Shown here one piece after another: positions 10,730-22,119 of a stretch of 64,000 bases of DNA. Made by a program: the position numbers and the translations under genes. The DNA is taken from the NCBI GenBank assembly GCA_016271365.2, contig CM057452.1:1241207001-1241271000 (forward strand), in the 5' to 3' direction. This DNA is from Neoceratodus forsteri. Taxonomy: Eukaryota > Chordata > Ceratodontiformes > Ceratodontidae. The notes under the pieces are model-generated. The model searched no databases and was not told the origin of the DNA. It saw only the letters and a program-made list of their open reading frames with translations. Within the stretch, counting starts at the first letter, position 1, and every line of letters begins with the position of its first letter.

Positions 10730-11555
10730 GAAAATGTTTGCCACATAGTGTCTTCAGTGCAGGACTTTTGCAGCAGAATGCCGGGCATAGTACCATAGTC
10801 AGGTCTGTCCACCAGTTATGGGCCTCAGTATATGCTCTAGTGTCACTTAGACCAGCTCTGGCTGGTCCAATGGTGGCATGCATCTTTGTCGCAGTGTTGA
10901 CAGCTTCCACCTTAGTAAAATAAAAATATGGATAGTGAATCATTGTTTTATGCATGCCCCCTTGCAAAATGGCACACCCATTTTTTTATGCAAATCTAAT
11001 GCAAGCCACTTTGGTACAGGCAGTTCTGCTTTTGACACAAGAAATGTTAAAACTTGGAACTGATACAAGTTGTGAAACAACTTTTTTCCTTGCATCATTC
11101 CTTTCTGGTGCACGTACCTTGTGTCATTCTCTAACTATTGAAAATCAAGCCTGCAGTCTCCAGAATTACTTTTGGTTACCCCCTCTCTGTGGCGGTGGAG
11201 GGTGGGTGCACCATAATGGTTATTGGCTCTAACCTTACCTGATCATATTTGGTTTAATTAGAATCAGATGAAAATATCGATGTTAGAAAATATAGCCTTT
11301 TACACAGAAATGCATCAAAATTTTGTATGCTGTGTTCATCTACCATTGTTCGCATATTTACATAGTTAAAACTTGTTTTTCTCTGACAGTTCTACCACTG
11401 TCACTGTTACAGTGCAGTGAGTAACATTTCTGAAAGCAAAGATTCCATGTAGGGTTGAAATTATGTTTTGCTGTATTTGTTGCAAACAAACTTCATTCAC
11501 CCCCCCCCACAGACACACACAACTAAAAAGATTTCTCTTTGTAAGATAAATAAAC
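10730..11555. other. No gene recognised
   Basis: Mixed-composition DNA without recognised motifs. A (C)n/(AC)n run lies near 11501-11522. Confidence 0.4.
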
Positions 11556-11562
11556 TCAGTAA

Positions 11563-11903
11563 CAGAGATGAGTGAAGTCAGGAATATTCACTTTGCAAAT
11601 CAATTCATGGATTTAGTGCAATTTGTGAAATGTGGAATTTCACCATGTGGAAGTTTGCCTGTGAATTGCAGAATTTTACCTGTGAACAGTAGAATTTCAC
11701 TGTTTGTGGCCAAAATTCTGCCATTCATGGGAGAAATTCTGCCATTCACAGGCAAAATTCCACCATTCACAGGCAAAATTATGCAGTTCTCAGTTAGGTG
11801 AATTTTTAAGCTAATAGCACAAATTTGCAAATTGCTCCATGGAGGAGAATTTGATGACTTCACCAGAACTTCGCTAGCAAATTAAAACTTTGTAACATCT
11901 CTA
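11563..11903. mobile_element. hAT-type MITE, 341 bp, with 8-bp target duplication
   Basis: Terminal inverted repeats cagagatg (11563-11570) and catctcta (11896-11903) bound the element. They are flanked by ctcagtaa (11555-11562) and ttcagtaa (11904-11911), a near-perfect 8-bp duplication. The CAGAGATG-type end with 8-bp duplication fits hAT. Subterminal gtgaagtca/tgacttcac also pair. Inside are short tandem units with core ccattcacaggcaaaattc. There is no coding capacity. Confidence 0.72.
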
Positions 11904-11911
11904 TTCAGTAA

Positions 11912-12940
11912 CATGTTCTGGATTACTTCTGATGTTTTGCCAAATCACATGTGAATATATTACCATGGTAGCCCAGAACTAAACATTTCTACATACTGCT
12001 GCAATGCTGGAAAAATTAGCTATTAACTGTATTAATCAAACATAGATATCTGATGGCATCAATCTCTCCCATGGGATTACAGTACAATGCAAAATATTGG
12101 TACCCTACTAATACATATTTATTGTTGTTTTAATTGCCTTTCTGCAAATTCAATACAACATTGTAAAGTGACAATCAAAAAAAAAAAAAACTGATGCTCT
12201 TTCGACATCTAAAGGGAGTTTTAGCAAAGGGTAGATTGAGAATTCTCCCAACGGGATTGAAATATTGTTGTTGTTCTCATACAGTTACCACCATTCTGAA
12301 TTCAATCTTCTGTGACTGGCTTAAAAAAAAACTATAATGCATTTCATTACAGTACCAAATTCAGGCATTATTTTTAGTTTGAATGGTGAATCTCTCTACT
12401 CCCAAAACACCTAGGATGCTGTCTCATCGACATAAATACTGCATCTACTGTCTTCAAATCTAACCATTCCTACAACATGTTTTGTTGTCATTTGTCACAA
12501 ATCTCTGATGTAGTAACATATTTCAGTATGTACAGCAAAATTCTTTTGGATGTGTCCTTGTTTTCCTTCATTTTCCTTTTTAAAGTATTGCTGCCAGAAA
12601 CAATGCTAGTCCCTGAGAATTATTTGCTTGCACTGCTGTTCAAGCACTGCTGAATGAGTAACCGTACCATATCCATTTACATAGAAATTGCTAAAACTTC
12701 AAATTGAAATGTGTAACATCTTTGTCAGCATGTTCAGAAAGGAAGTTTGTCATTTTACCAGACATCTTTTACCACTCTTTCTGGTGAAGTGCCTTTAGTA
12801 ACTTCTCTGAATGTACACCATCTGCTGATGGGTAATAATTTTACTATGCACTTTAGATAAATGCCTTTCTGCAAATTCAATACAAAATTGTAAAGTAACA
12901 ATCAAAAACTTACTTGCCTTCCTGAGGTACCCATTAACCC
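11912..12940. repeat. Unassigned, with ~48-bp direct repeats
   Basis: A block beginning gcctttctgcaaattcaata occurs at about 12138-12182 and again at about 12864-12908, both followed by aatcaaaaa. They are about 725 bp apart in the same orientation. No coding content is recognised. Confidence 0.6.
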
Positions 12941-13510
12941 CATTAACCAATCCCAGCATCAAACTATGCTTGCTGCTCCATAGACGGCATCGTCAGTTCC
13001 TGCACTGATTGCCCCACTGGAGTGCACTCTTTAACTGAATGACACAGCCCATGTCTGTCTGCTGATAGTCCCCTCCTGGCAGAACCCCCCACCCATCACT
13101 CAGACAATGCCTTTGGCTGTATCCTTACTCTGGAACAATATTAGACCCTAGCCCTTAGCTTCTGTCTATCCTGTAATACCATGTCCTTAGTTGTTGTCTT
13201 TCCCTCATTTTGTCTCTGACAATGCCACGTGGCTGCATTTTTTTCCTCCTGTAGCCGGATCCCAACCCTAATGTCCTTTCTTGCTAGTTAAGCTTACTCC
13301 TAGCCACTGTATGTCTACAAAACACCTGTTTTTGTAACTTAAATCCATATGTGCTTATTTTATTGGTACCTTTACTCCAAGGATCACTATGCATTTGCTT
13401 GCTACTCTGTTTGTCTCTGTTCTTTGATATGACATGGAGCCTATGTAAAAGAGCCTTTTGCTCAAAGGTATTAATTCCAAGACTGAAATAAATAAATACA
13501 AATAAAAACT
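12940..13510 (+). mobile_element. L2-like LINE 3' UTR fragment
   Basis: The fragment ends with gagccttttgctcaaaggta, then gaaataaataaata (13452-13502), the same terminus as the LINE at 8664-8708. Only 3' UTR is visible. The 5' limit is uncertain. Confidence 0.6.
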
Positions 13511-14180
13511 TTATTCAGATCCTACAGAATTTATGCTTATAGTAAAAAAAAAAAAATAATGCCATGCACACGTAGCTGATCACATGGAAGGCACTGACAG
13601 TCCTTTTCTGAACATAATCCCCCACCCAAAAAAAAAATATCTTGTCGTTCCACTGATCATCTTACACAGCCAGCAGGATGAGTGATAAAAAAAAGTAGTG
13701 TGATGAGTGAGATGGGGTACTATACTTTATTAGAAAAAACAAACATTATTTATTATATAGGAGAGATTAAGAAAAACAAGTATCAAACTGCATCGGAATT
13801 GTGAGTCTCCATCTCTCATAACTCAAATAACCTGACAGTGCATATGCTGCAATACAAATTACATGATCAGCTAAACTCAGCTGTAAAATAAGATAAAGTA
13901 CTGTGAGGCACACACCTCTTAAGTTTTAACTTTTGATGTGCCAAGGGCAAACACTGAATCCCCTTCCCCTGCAAACACAAGAAACATAAACAATGTAGGT
14001 CAAAGACAAAAGAATTAGTGATTGAATAAAAATGTTGTGCCAGGTAGGGGGATGGGGGAACCACTGCATGTTTAGTCTTTGATGAATCTGCTTATTATTT
14101 CTATAGCTGTACTAGGATCATCAGGATGCAGCCACTACTCTTGTGAGAAGCTGCATCTGTGCCCATAAAATCAAAAAAGC
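13510..14180. other. No gene recognised
   Basis: AT-rich DNA with no recognised feature before the SINE head. Confidence 0.4.
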
Positions 14181-14436
14181 AGTATCAGTGGCTCAGAAGG
14201 TAGCACACTTGCCTCTGAGACTGGAAGATCAGAAGGCTGTGAGTTCTAGCCCCACACTGGGAACTTGAGATAAATCCCAATCCTGACACTGTAGTGCATC
14301 ATGAGGGGGTGTTGCTCTTCTGAGGAGCAGTCTTTTAGATGAGATGTTAAACCGAGGTCATGTCTGCCAGTTCTGGTGGTTGTTCAGGTGGCTGTTAAAG
14401 ATCCCATGGCACTTCTTGAAAAGAGAAGGGGAATTT
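14180..14436 (+). mobile_element. SINE, 5' half (tRNA-like head and conserved central domain)
   Basis: This is a tRNA-like head with an A-box region tggctcagaaggtagca (about 14189-14205) and a B-box region ctgtgagttctagcccc (about 14237-14253). A central domain follows with gagatgttaaaccgaggtc and gttaaagatcccatggcac. That central domain recalls the DeuSINE/LF-SINE group; the name is from memory. The SINE breaks off inside aaaagagaaggggaattt (14419-14436), where minus-strand LINE A begins. Its 3' half is at 43819-44013. Confidence 0.8.
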
Positions 14437-14437
14437 T
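14419..14437 (+). repeat. Target-motif copy 1 (SINE/LINE A junction)
   Basis: The motif aaaagagaaggggaatttt marks the 3' junction of LINE A with the SINE. Related copies lie at 24047-24064, 36517-36532 and 43819-43835. Confidence 0.8.
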
Positions 14438-15589
14438 ATTGAAACATAAAATAGTACAATCTGGGAACATAAAAAGATTAACAACTAATGCATCAACATT
14501 ATATCACTGTGCCATATTGCAGTGTGTGTGCACATAATCCCTTCCCTCTCACCCTACACATATTTCTGAAAGAAAGAAAAACCCCTCCACTAGACTACTG
14601 CCTTAGATATAGGGTGCATTCTAAATTAATTTGTGTAGATATACTGTAAAGCATTCTCATATAGTTTACTGAAGGTAACATATGGCATTATCTGTTATTG
14701 CAATAGAAATTGACATCTACTTTGCCATAAATAAAATTTCAAGCAGGCAAAAATTACTGTCAGAGTACCACTGTTATGTCTACTCAATAGGTGGGGAAAA
14801 TTCCCCAGAACCAACGTCTCATAAGTGATGTGTTTTAGCCATGGTAACTTCCTTTGTCCTGCTAGAAAGGCCCACAGAGGAGATGAAAAAGTACAATCAA
14901 ATAGAAAGTGTTCTTGAGTGTCTACTTGAGCAACACAATCTGAATAAAGGCAATTTCAGTCTTTGATAGCCTTGTGCATGTGATTTCCTCTGACAATGAG
15001 CCTCCCATTTGCACAAGGCTACTGTACATCCCACATTCTTTTAGGTATTCTGAGATTTGTAAGTTGTTTGAATACAAGATCATTTTTGAAGGGTTATAGT
15101 GTTTAAAATATGGTTCCACCGGGCCTATGGAACCCAGAACCTGCTAATAAAGTTGTTTCCTGGACCCCTGAATAAGTTGTTGCTTAATTTATTTATTTAT
15201 TTGTTTGTTTGTTTGTTTATTTTTTTATTTAAGAGTTTCACCAGGGAGGCATACCGAACGGAGAACCACTCAATTCCAGATGCATCCTGGTGGAAAGGGG
15301 AGAGGACCAGTACAGCAAATGAGACAGATGCATTACAATACTGCTATTTTCAGTACAGAGTAAGCAGAAATTATACAATATCAAACAGAGACTAGGCAAA
15401 CAGCTAACAGAGTACCTAACTAGTTTCAGTTCCAGTGATCCCTTTAAACCAGCTAAACAGTTTTAGTGAGAATAAGTAACACTGGAAGGACATCTGTGGG
15501 TTGTAGTGGCACTACAGGCTGGATTTTCTCCAGACTCTGGGTTAGGGCCAGAGGCATGGTGGGTGGTGAGGGAATATGTAGAAAAGAAT

Positions 15590-15780
15590 TAGGAGTGGGA
15601 GGGGGGATATATGGCCTTACAATGGAGAGGACTGCGCAAGCAGAAGGGAGGGAAGGATGACTTGAGGAGTTGGTTTAGCCACTGAGTGGTGACTGCGTTC
15701 CTAATGTCAGCCGGCAGAGCGTTCCAAAGTTTGGGCATACGGTAGCTGAAAGTGGCCTGGCCTTTGGCTGTGATCATTAG
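15590..15780 (-). pseudogene. Nested LINE ORF2 C-terminus
   Basis: The frame carries TFSYRMPKLWNALPADIRNA, the conserved end block of jockey-superfamily ORF2 (PKLWNxLPxxIR), and ends shortly after in PPSHS. It belongs to the same LINE as the RT at 15898-16899 but is in another frame, so a frameshift lies between 15780 and 15898. The block is a structural C-terminal region with no catalytic residues. Confidence 0.75.
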
Positions 15781-15897
15781 AGGGACATGCAGTAACCGAG
15801 AGTCAGTGTTCCTTACAAAATATGCTGAGGGGGGTTGAACTGCAAAGGTAGGCTCAAGTTAGGAGGGGAGGGACTGCAACCAGAAGTTAGCAATTAA

Positions 15898-17183
15898 CTA
15901 CACACAATAGGTAATTCTATGGTCTTGTAATGAGGGGAGGTCTAATCTCTTGAAGAGGTTGCAGTGGTGTACTGAGGGAGTGCAGTCCAGGGCAAGGCAG
16001 CAGGAGGAATGGAAGAGGGGATCTAGCCTTGTGAGGGTGGACTTGGGCGCAGTGCTGTAGACTACATCACCATGGTCAATAATAGGGAGAATCATTTGTT
16101 GTAGGATTGCTTTGAGAGTTGCCAGGGGTAAGCAGCCCTTATTACAGTATAAGGCACCAACCTTGGGGTGCAGTTTTTTGTGTAGTGAGTCAATATGTGC
16201 TGAGAAGTCAAGGTGCTGGTCAAGCCAGACCCCAAGGTATCGGAAGGAGGTGCAGGCCCCCAGTGCAGTCCTATCAATAGTATGATAGGTAGGGGTTGTG
16301 GGGAGCCAGGTGAGCTTCTGGCTTGTACCACAGGTTAATGAGACCAATTTTTGGGGATTGAGGATGAGCTGGTTTGATTGAAACCAGAGCTGGGCAGCAT
16401 TGAAGTCATCTTGCAGTCTAGTGGTCACTTTAGTGAGTGGGGGACCAGCGGCATATAGTACCATGTCGTCAGCATACATATGAATGAGTGTGCATTTGCA
16501 TACTGAGGGTAGGTCATTCAGAAAAATGGAAAACAGGATCAGACCAAGTACAGAGCCTTGGGGGACTCTGAAGATTACAGGGAGGGGGGCTGAGGTACAT
16601 TGACTGATTCTGACAAACTGGTATCTGCCAGTTAGGTAGGAATTGAACCAATTTGTGTAGGTCTTCGAAAGACAAGCCTGGCTGAGTTTGGATAAGAGGA
16701 GGGTATGAGAGATGGTGATGAACGCTTTGGTGAGGTCTATAAAAATAGCAGAGGTGATGTCCCCATGGTTCATACCCATGAGGACAGCATCGGTGAATCT
16801 GAGGAGGGAGGTGATGGTGGAGTGCATCTTCTTGAATCCTGATTGGTAGGATGTGAAGAAGGAAGAGACGTTGAGAAATGAGCAGAGCTGGTCTAGCACA
16901 AGGCGCTCTTAGATTTTGGCCAGGATGGGGAGTAGGAAGGTAGGACAGTAGTTGCTCGGGGCAAAGAGGTCTCCCCCTTTAGGGAGAGGGATAACAGTAG
17001 CACTTTTCCAGTTGGATGGTACCGAGGCAAGTGAGAAAGAGAGAGATTCAGGAGAGCGGTTAGTGGGGCGGCTATGGCAGGGGCAGATAGGTAAACCATT
17101 TTGGAGTCCAAACCCAAGGGACATTCACCTTTGCTGGTGTTAAGTGCCTGTAGGGCTTTTAGCACTTCTGTAAGTGTGACCAT
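15898..17183 (-). pseudogene. Nested LINE reverse transcriptase
   Basis: Frames 17183-16893 and 16899-15898 cover the RT. The first carries a GLDSKM start and NWKSATVIPLPKGGD, the usual entry to the RT fingers. The second has YQSGFKKMHST, then FIDLTKAFITISH (motif A), VPQGSVLGLILFSIFLNDLP (motif B), MYADDMVLY (motif C, YADD near 16470) and YLGVWLDQHLDFSAHI. Motif order and the VPQGS..LGxILF form are typical of the L2/CR1 side of the jockey superfamily. The RT frame of 333 residues is intact across all catalytic motifs, which makes this one of the better preserved ORFs in the window. A frameshift near 16895 still separates it from its N-terminal part. Confidence 0.85.
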
Positions 17184-17460
17184 GTGAAAGGCGAAGCCTT
17201 GAGTTGAATGAAGGAAGGGAATGGGTGGGCTATGGAGAGGTGGGGGGAGAGCGGAAATGAGAGAGGCTGCGCAGCTGGTGAAAAAGGTGTTAAAAACCTA
17301 GGCCACTTTGCCTGGGTCAGTGATGGTAGAACCATCAATGTTTAAGGCTGGGCTGGGGGGGGTCAGAAGCAATTTGATAAATTTCCAGAATTGCACTGGG
17401 TGATTTAAGTTATTGTGGAAGGAGGCCTTGAAGTAGTTCACTTTGGCCTGTCATAGGAGC

Positions 17461-18450
17461 CTAGTACAGGAATTGCAGAGTGTTCAGTAGGACTGAAGTG
17501 CTTCCAGGGTATTTGAGACCTTGTAGGCTAGCCATGCTTGGTCTCTTGCATGTAACTGGTTGATAATATTGGCTGTGACCCAGGGCAGGGTGGGCACCTC
17601 TGACACGGGTCCTTCGCAGTGGCGCATGGTGGTTCCACACGGCGAGGAAGTTAGATTTGAACCAGTCAAAGGTGGCGTTGATAGATGAGGAATGAGGGAT
17701 AAAGGACCAGTCCACATTGGACAGATCATTGAATAGGGCTGATAGGTTTAGGGATTTGTAAGATCTGGTGAGCAAGATCGGAAGGGGGGCCTTGGGTCTG
17801 AATATTTTCCTTACTACGTAGATCATGTGATGGTTACTTAAAGAGTCTAGGAGGAGTCCTAAGTTGAGACTCTGGTGCGGGTGTGTTATGAGTGCCGAAT
17901 CAAGTAGGAAGTGGTTTAAGGACTTGTGATTCGGTCTTGTTGGTTCAGAAATTTGCTGGGATAGATTTAGTGTGGATACATGACACCAAAGCTGTGAGCT
18001 TGTGCTGGCGAGCCAGGTTGAGTTAAAGTCACCAAAGATAATGAGTTCTCCCCCAGCACCTAACCATTTAAATGTGCTTAGGTCGGCCATTGTGAGTGGC
18101 AAAGGGGTGTTGGGGCAGCTTAGGACCATGCTATATAAATTGGAATAGAGTGTGGGAGTGAGAGCTTAATCAGTAGTGAGTCTATTGAGAGAGTTGGCAT
18201 GGCGAGCTGGATAGGGGTGAACTGAAGGTGATCAGCAATGAACATTGCAATGCCGCTGCCCCTTTTGTTACCCTAGCAGTCTTGATGAATTAGTGTGTAG
18301 CCAGGGATTAATAATTCTGCATCCAGAGTATGTGGCTTGAGCCATGTTTCAGTAATGATCAGAATATCTGGCTGTAGTGTAAGGACATTGGGTTGGAGGA
18401 GTCTGATTTTGCTCAATATGCTGCATATGTTCAGGTGCATTAGTCTAAGT
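17461..18450 (-). pseudogene. Nested LINE APE-type endonuclease
   Basis: The N-terminal part (about 18450-18170) reads MHLNICSI, PDILIITETWLKP and RGSGIAMFI, the conserved first blocks of an APE endonuclease, with the catalytic Glu in ITETW. A stop follows. The next frame (18129-17461) carries ELIIFGDFNSTWLAS (the GDFN block) and a NHHMIYVV segment in the place where SDHxxI is expected. The enzyme would nick target DNA for target-primed reverse transcription. The stop between the halves disables it. The final frame ends in a linker leading to the RT. Confidence 0.8.
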
Positions 18451-18992
18451 CCCCTAGGTAGATTGTGGTTTGGGGAGGGGTTGGGGTGGGGTGGAGTGGG
18501 CCGGGGTTACGCTCAACGTCACCTGCAAGAAGCAGTAGCAGAGTAAGCAGTAATATCTGTCATTTATGAAGATTTTGAAATGTTACAGTATTCTCATGTA
18601 TCCAGGCAATTGCAGTCTTGGGGTGATCTTTGGTTGGTATTCTACCCATTTGGTCAGGACATCTTTCAAGGTATGACATATCTATGTGTAAGTTAATGAG
18701 GTCTTTCATTGAAGTACAGGTCTTATGTTCTTGTACAAAAATGGAGTGTGGAAAAATATAATGGGGTTCATTGTAGCAACATCTCCTTTCTGCCTAGGTA
18801 AATATGTAAGTTCTCTCTTGATAGGGTTCAATCTGCTACGCCAGAACAGTTAAAAAACACATTTAAAAGTCTGGTATCCAGACTGGCTGGTAGGGGGAAT
18901 ACCATTCCGACATATAGAAAACAGGATCAGAAACTGTTTAATGATACACACTCATTTAAGTTTGGACATCATCCACCCTTTCCATTTAGCAA

Positions 18993-19903
18993 TCATAAAT
19001 TCCCCAGATTTGAATGTATCTTCCCAGTTTTTTTGGCCATATCTCCTGGACCAAATTTGACACCAATAAATTTAATAGGTTCATCCAACAGTTGAATTTC
19101 ATATATATTGGATAAAGTGGGGTCACCAGAACCTAGCTGCAAATCCCTGCATTTATCTAAAATCAAAGCAGACCCTGACACCTGTGCATGATAGTAAATT
19201 TCTTGCATCATTTCATGTACACTGAAATTATCTTTATGAAAAACACATTTGTAAGTCATCAGCATACGCTACTATTTTAACTATATCACCCAGTAGATTC
19301 CCCCGAGATACCATAAATTGCAGGGTTTGATAAAAGTCTCCTTATAAAGGGATCAATCACAAAAATATATAATAAAGGACTTAAAAGGCACCCTTGTTTA
19401 ATACCTAGTCGAATTTTACATTTGTTTCCTCCTTGTCCAGCTATTTGTGGCATAATTACTGAACTGCTACAGAGTAACCATAACCAATGTATGAAAGTAG
19501 CTGGTATCCTATATTTACCTAAAACCTTAAACAAAAAATCATGATTAACCCAATTGAAGGCCTTGCTTTGGTCCAGAAACAATAGATATCTTAAAATGTC
19601 ATGCTGTTTACAATAGCCATACACATCACAGATAATACAAAGATTATCATGTATAGTTCTGTCCAGTAACGTTCAAGTCCATACTGCATATATAAGATCC
19701 TGAGCTTCCTTCCTTAACTGCTTTTGCAGGATATAGGTCAAAATCTTAAAATTGGAATTAAGTAAGCAAATTGGCCACCAGTTATTGATTAGGGTGCTGT
19801 CACTTGACTTATGTAAAAATGTGATTAGTCCATGTGTGAAATTTAAGGAGATTTGTTCCTGAGTAAAAAATAAATGAAATATCATTGCTAGAAATATAGC
19901 CAT
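18993..19903 (-). pseudogene. Element A reverse transcriptase
   Basis: Three frames carry the RT. The first (19903-19673) has LINNWWPICLLNSNFKILTY, the L1-type NWRPISLLNxDYKIL block. The second (19624-19286) has FLDQSKAFNWVNHDFLFKVL (motif A) and LGIKQGCLLSPLLYIFVID (motif B, with the GCxLSPLLY form of L1/Tx1). The YADD motif is split at the next boundary, where rc of 19256-19270 still encodes AYADD. The third frame (19265-18993) continues with GSALILDKC and VKFGPGD. The RT is frameshifted and dead, but it diagnoses the L1/Tx1 group. Confidence 0.85.
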
Positions 19904-20150
19904 TACATCAGTAAAAGCTTTATAAGATTAATTTGGTATTTGGTCAATACTCGGTGCTATACCCAATTTCAAAGAACTAATAAGAGCCAGCATTTCCTGC
20001 TCAGTAATGGGGAGACTCTGTTTTCACAAACTGTCTGCAATGATTCTATCTATCTGTATGTTGGCTAAATATGCATCCATCTCTTTAGCGTCAATTTGTG
20101 TGGCCCTAGAAAAACTCTTTAAATGGCAGTCAACTATCCATTTTATTTCT

Positions 20151-21228
20151 TTAATACTGGTAATATTTTTCCCATGTTTGTTTTATAAACAGGTAAATCT
20201 GGATACATTTTTTTCTATTCTTACAGGCTTTGCATGGGTCACAATATGATGTATTTTGAGTACCAAAACATAATCCAGTTTGTAAGGAAGCAGACATGTC
20301 ATATTGGAACTGCTTCATTCCAGTTTTTATTTCAGAAATTTGATTGGAAAGATCTGATGTAGAAATGCAAGTAGCAGTCAAAAGTTTATATAGTTGTGTC
20401 CTTAAAGATAAATATTTTAAAAACTTTAGTTTAATTTGGGATTTACCACAGTTCTGCATTCAGTTCCTAATTTCTAACTTTGTATCCTCCCACCATATCC
20501 CCAAATTATCATACAAATAAAGAACAGATGCTCTGGCCAGAAGTACCAAAGTGAGACCTAATTTTACATCAGATTTAGATAAGCTAGCAATATTCATCTT
20601 CAATCTTGTGATAGAGATTGTGACTCCTGTGCCCTAGTTATAGCAAGTTTAACTAAAACATGGTCCAAAACTCTATGGAGTTGATAACAGTATTCATTAC
20701 CTTAAGTATTTGTGAAACAAAAAGATAATCAATTTTTGTCAAAAGGGTATTCCGAATATAGGAGTAGGAAATTTTTGGGGATGCCCATGAACCACAATCT
20801 ACTAATTCTGCTGTCTCAATGCATTGTTGTAAAGCAAATGAATCACAACAAACGTTTTTGCAATGCTCTTTTCAGGCTTCTATCTCTAAAGCTCAGTTAA
20901 AATCCCTCCCAAAGTATATCTTTTGCTGTAGATAAGAAAGGTTGAATAGTATGTAATAACTGGACTCTGTCAGCTTTTTGTTGTGGGGCATATATCAGTA
21001 CAAATCTACTGGGATGATTATGCCAGATGCCATCAACAATTCATGCCTGACCTGGCAGTATATCCATGAGCTTTTGTAATTTAAAACCTGACCCTGAGAA
21101 TAAAATGCCAACTCTATCTGCTCTATCAGTCCTGAAATACCAATAGAATGGCCCCCATACCCAAGATATTTGGGCTTGTTGTGCTGAAGCTGTTGAATTT
21201 AATTATGATTCTTGCAACAAACAAAATA
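20151..21228 (-). pseudogene. Element A endonuclease distal part and linker
   Basis: Past the MITE, the endonuclease resumes with the reading LFCLLQES (about 21205-21228), matching ILCLQE in element B. Later sequence (about 20990-20620) corresponds to the GDFN/SDH half in element B but is interrupted by stops. The frame 20459-20151 (LKFLKYLSLRTQLYKLLTAT and TGLCFGTQNTSYCDPCKA) resembles the linker in element B at 26886-26353, which has QTKT/FDPYKDSKG in the same place. It is non-functional. Confidence 0.6.
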
Positions 21229-21229
21229 A

Positions 21230-21603
21230 AGGAATAATGCCTGACAGGGTGGGAGTTATGCTGGGATAACATCCCACCTCGGGTGGTTGGGCCCGAGGCC
21301 ACCGGCCGAGGGCGTCCAACACCCGAGAAGGGATGTTATCCCAGCATAACTCCCACCCTGGAGGGCATTATTCCTATTATACAATGGCTTGTTGTTTTAT
21401 AATAAAAAAATAATTTTAAAGAATGTTTTTGTTAGTGTGTAAACATATTTTTGTTTCTTAAGAGAAAGAGGAGATGATCATGGAGGGGATGGGGATCGAA
21501 ATCATCCAAACAATCAGCAGGGATGTTATGCCAGGATAACATCCCTGCTGTGATAGCCAACTGACCAATCAGAAACCAGGATTCTTTCTTGCCATTGTAT
21601 AAT
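21230..21603. mobile_element. Foldback MITE inserted in element A endonuclease
   Basis: A perfect 29-bp inverted repeat (21247-21275 and 21330-21358) is extended by a perfect 12-bp outer pair (21230-21241, 21364-21375) and an inner ctcgggtg/cacccgag pair. A second hairpin pairs 21515-21529 with 21536-21550. A 13-bp inverted pair, attatacaatggc (21376-21388) and gccattgtataat (21591-21603), brackets the right half. It interrupts the endonuclease between LDII and LFCLLQE. It has no coding capacity, and its superfamily is uncertain. Confidence 0.8.
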
Positions 21604-21759
21604 GATGTCCAAAGACAAATCGAGTAACAGAGAAAAAACAACATCTTCCTTCTTCCCATTCAACAGACTACAGACATTTAAAGAGGCAATAGAAAACTGT
21701 GCCATTTTTAAAGAGAAGACTAGATCATTTTCTTTTCTTTTTCTTTCTTTTCTTGCCAT
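21604..21759 (-). pseudogene. Element A endonuclease N-terminus
   Basis: The frame starts MAQFSIASLNVCSLLNGKK and reaches LSLDII, the N-terminal beta-strand block of an APE endonuclease (compare SIFTLNVNSVKSTKKR in element B and LNVCSMKS in element C). The continuing residues IQWQERILVSDW are encoded by the MITE and are foreign. The catalytic Glu-containing LQE lies beyond the MITE near 21215. Confidence 0.8.
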
Positions 21760-22119
21760 CTGGGTGTTGTACCTCTGTCTCCTGATAAGCAGAGTGGGAG
21801 GAAGAGGTATCAGAATCTACATCTCCAGCCTCCATGTCACCACAATTTTGAGTGGCCAGTGCACTATACTGATTTCCTGTGTCAAGTGCAGGTGTGACCA
21901 GTTTATGTTGCCATAGGCTGCATTGTCCCATGCTTGGTGTTTTCCATTCTTGGGGGGCATCTGGATTTAGGTGTCCTCTACATTGGTGTCTGGTGCAATG
22001 TCAGAGTTTGGTGTTGATGTTAGGGTAGTCCTTGTAAAATCCATGCAGCAGTCTGTGAGTTGATTTCAGCTGGTACAGGAGAATGCTAGCCTGAAGAAAC
22101 CCCCTGGAAGTTCCTGATC

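Larger units (their letters stand above)
15186..18545 (-). mobile_element. L2-like (jockey-superfamily) LINE nested in element A
   Basis: A near full-length LINE has an APE endonuclease (18450-17461), RT (17183-15898) and C-terminus (15780-15590). It ends with gaaactcttaaat and a run of aaac/aaat repeats on the minus strand (15186-15240). Sequence on each side (before 15185 and after 18560) aligns to the continuous 3' region of element B (24480-25130), so the LINE landed inside element A. Stops and frameshifts split the ORF. The 5' end near 18545 is approximate. Confidence 0.8.

Noticed and set aside
14180..14260. Functional tRNA gene
   Set aside because: The head is tRNA-like only in the box regions and continues into a SINE central domain.
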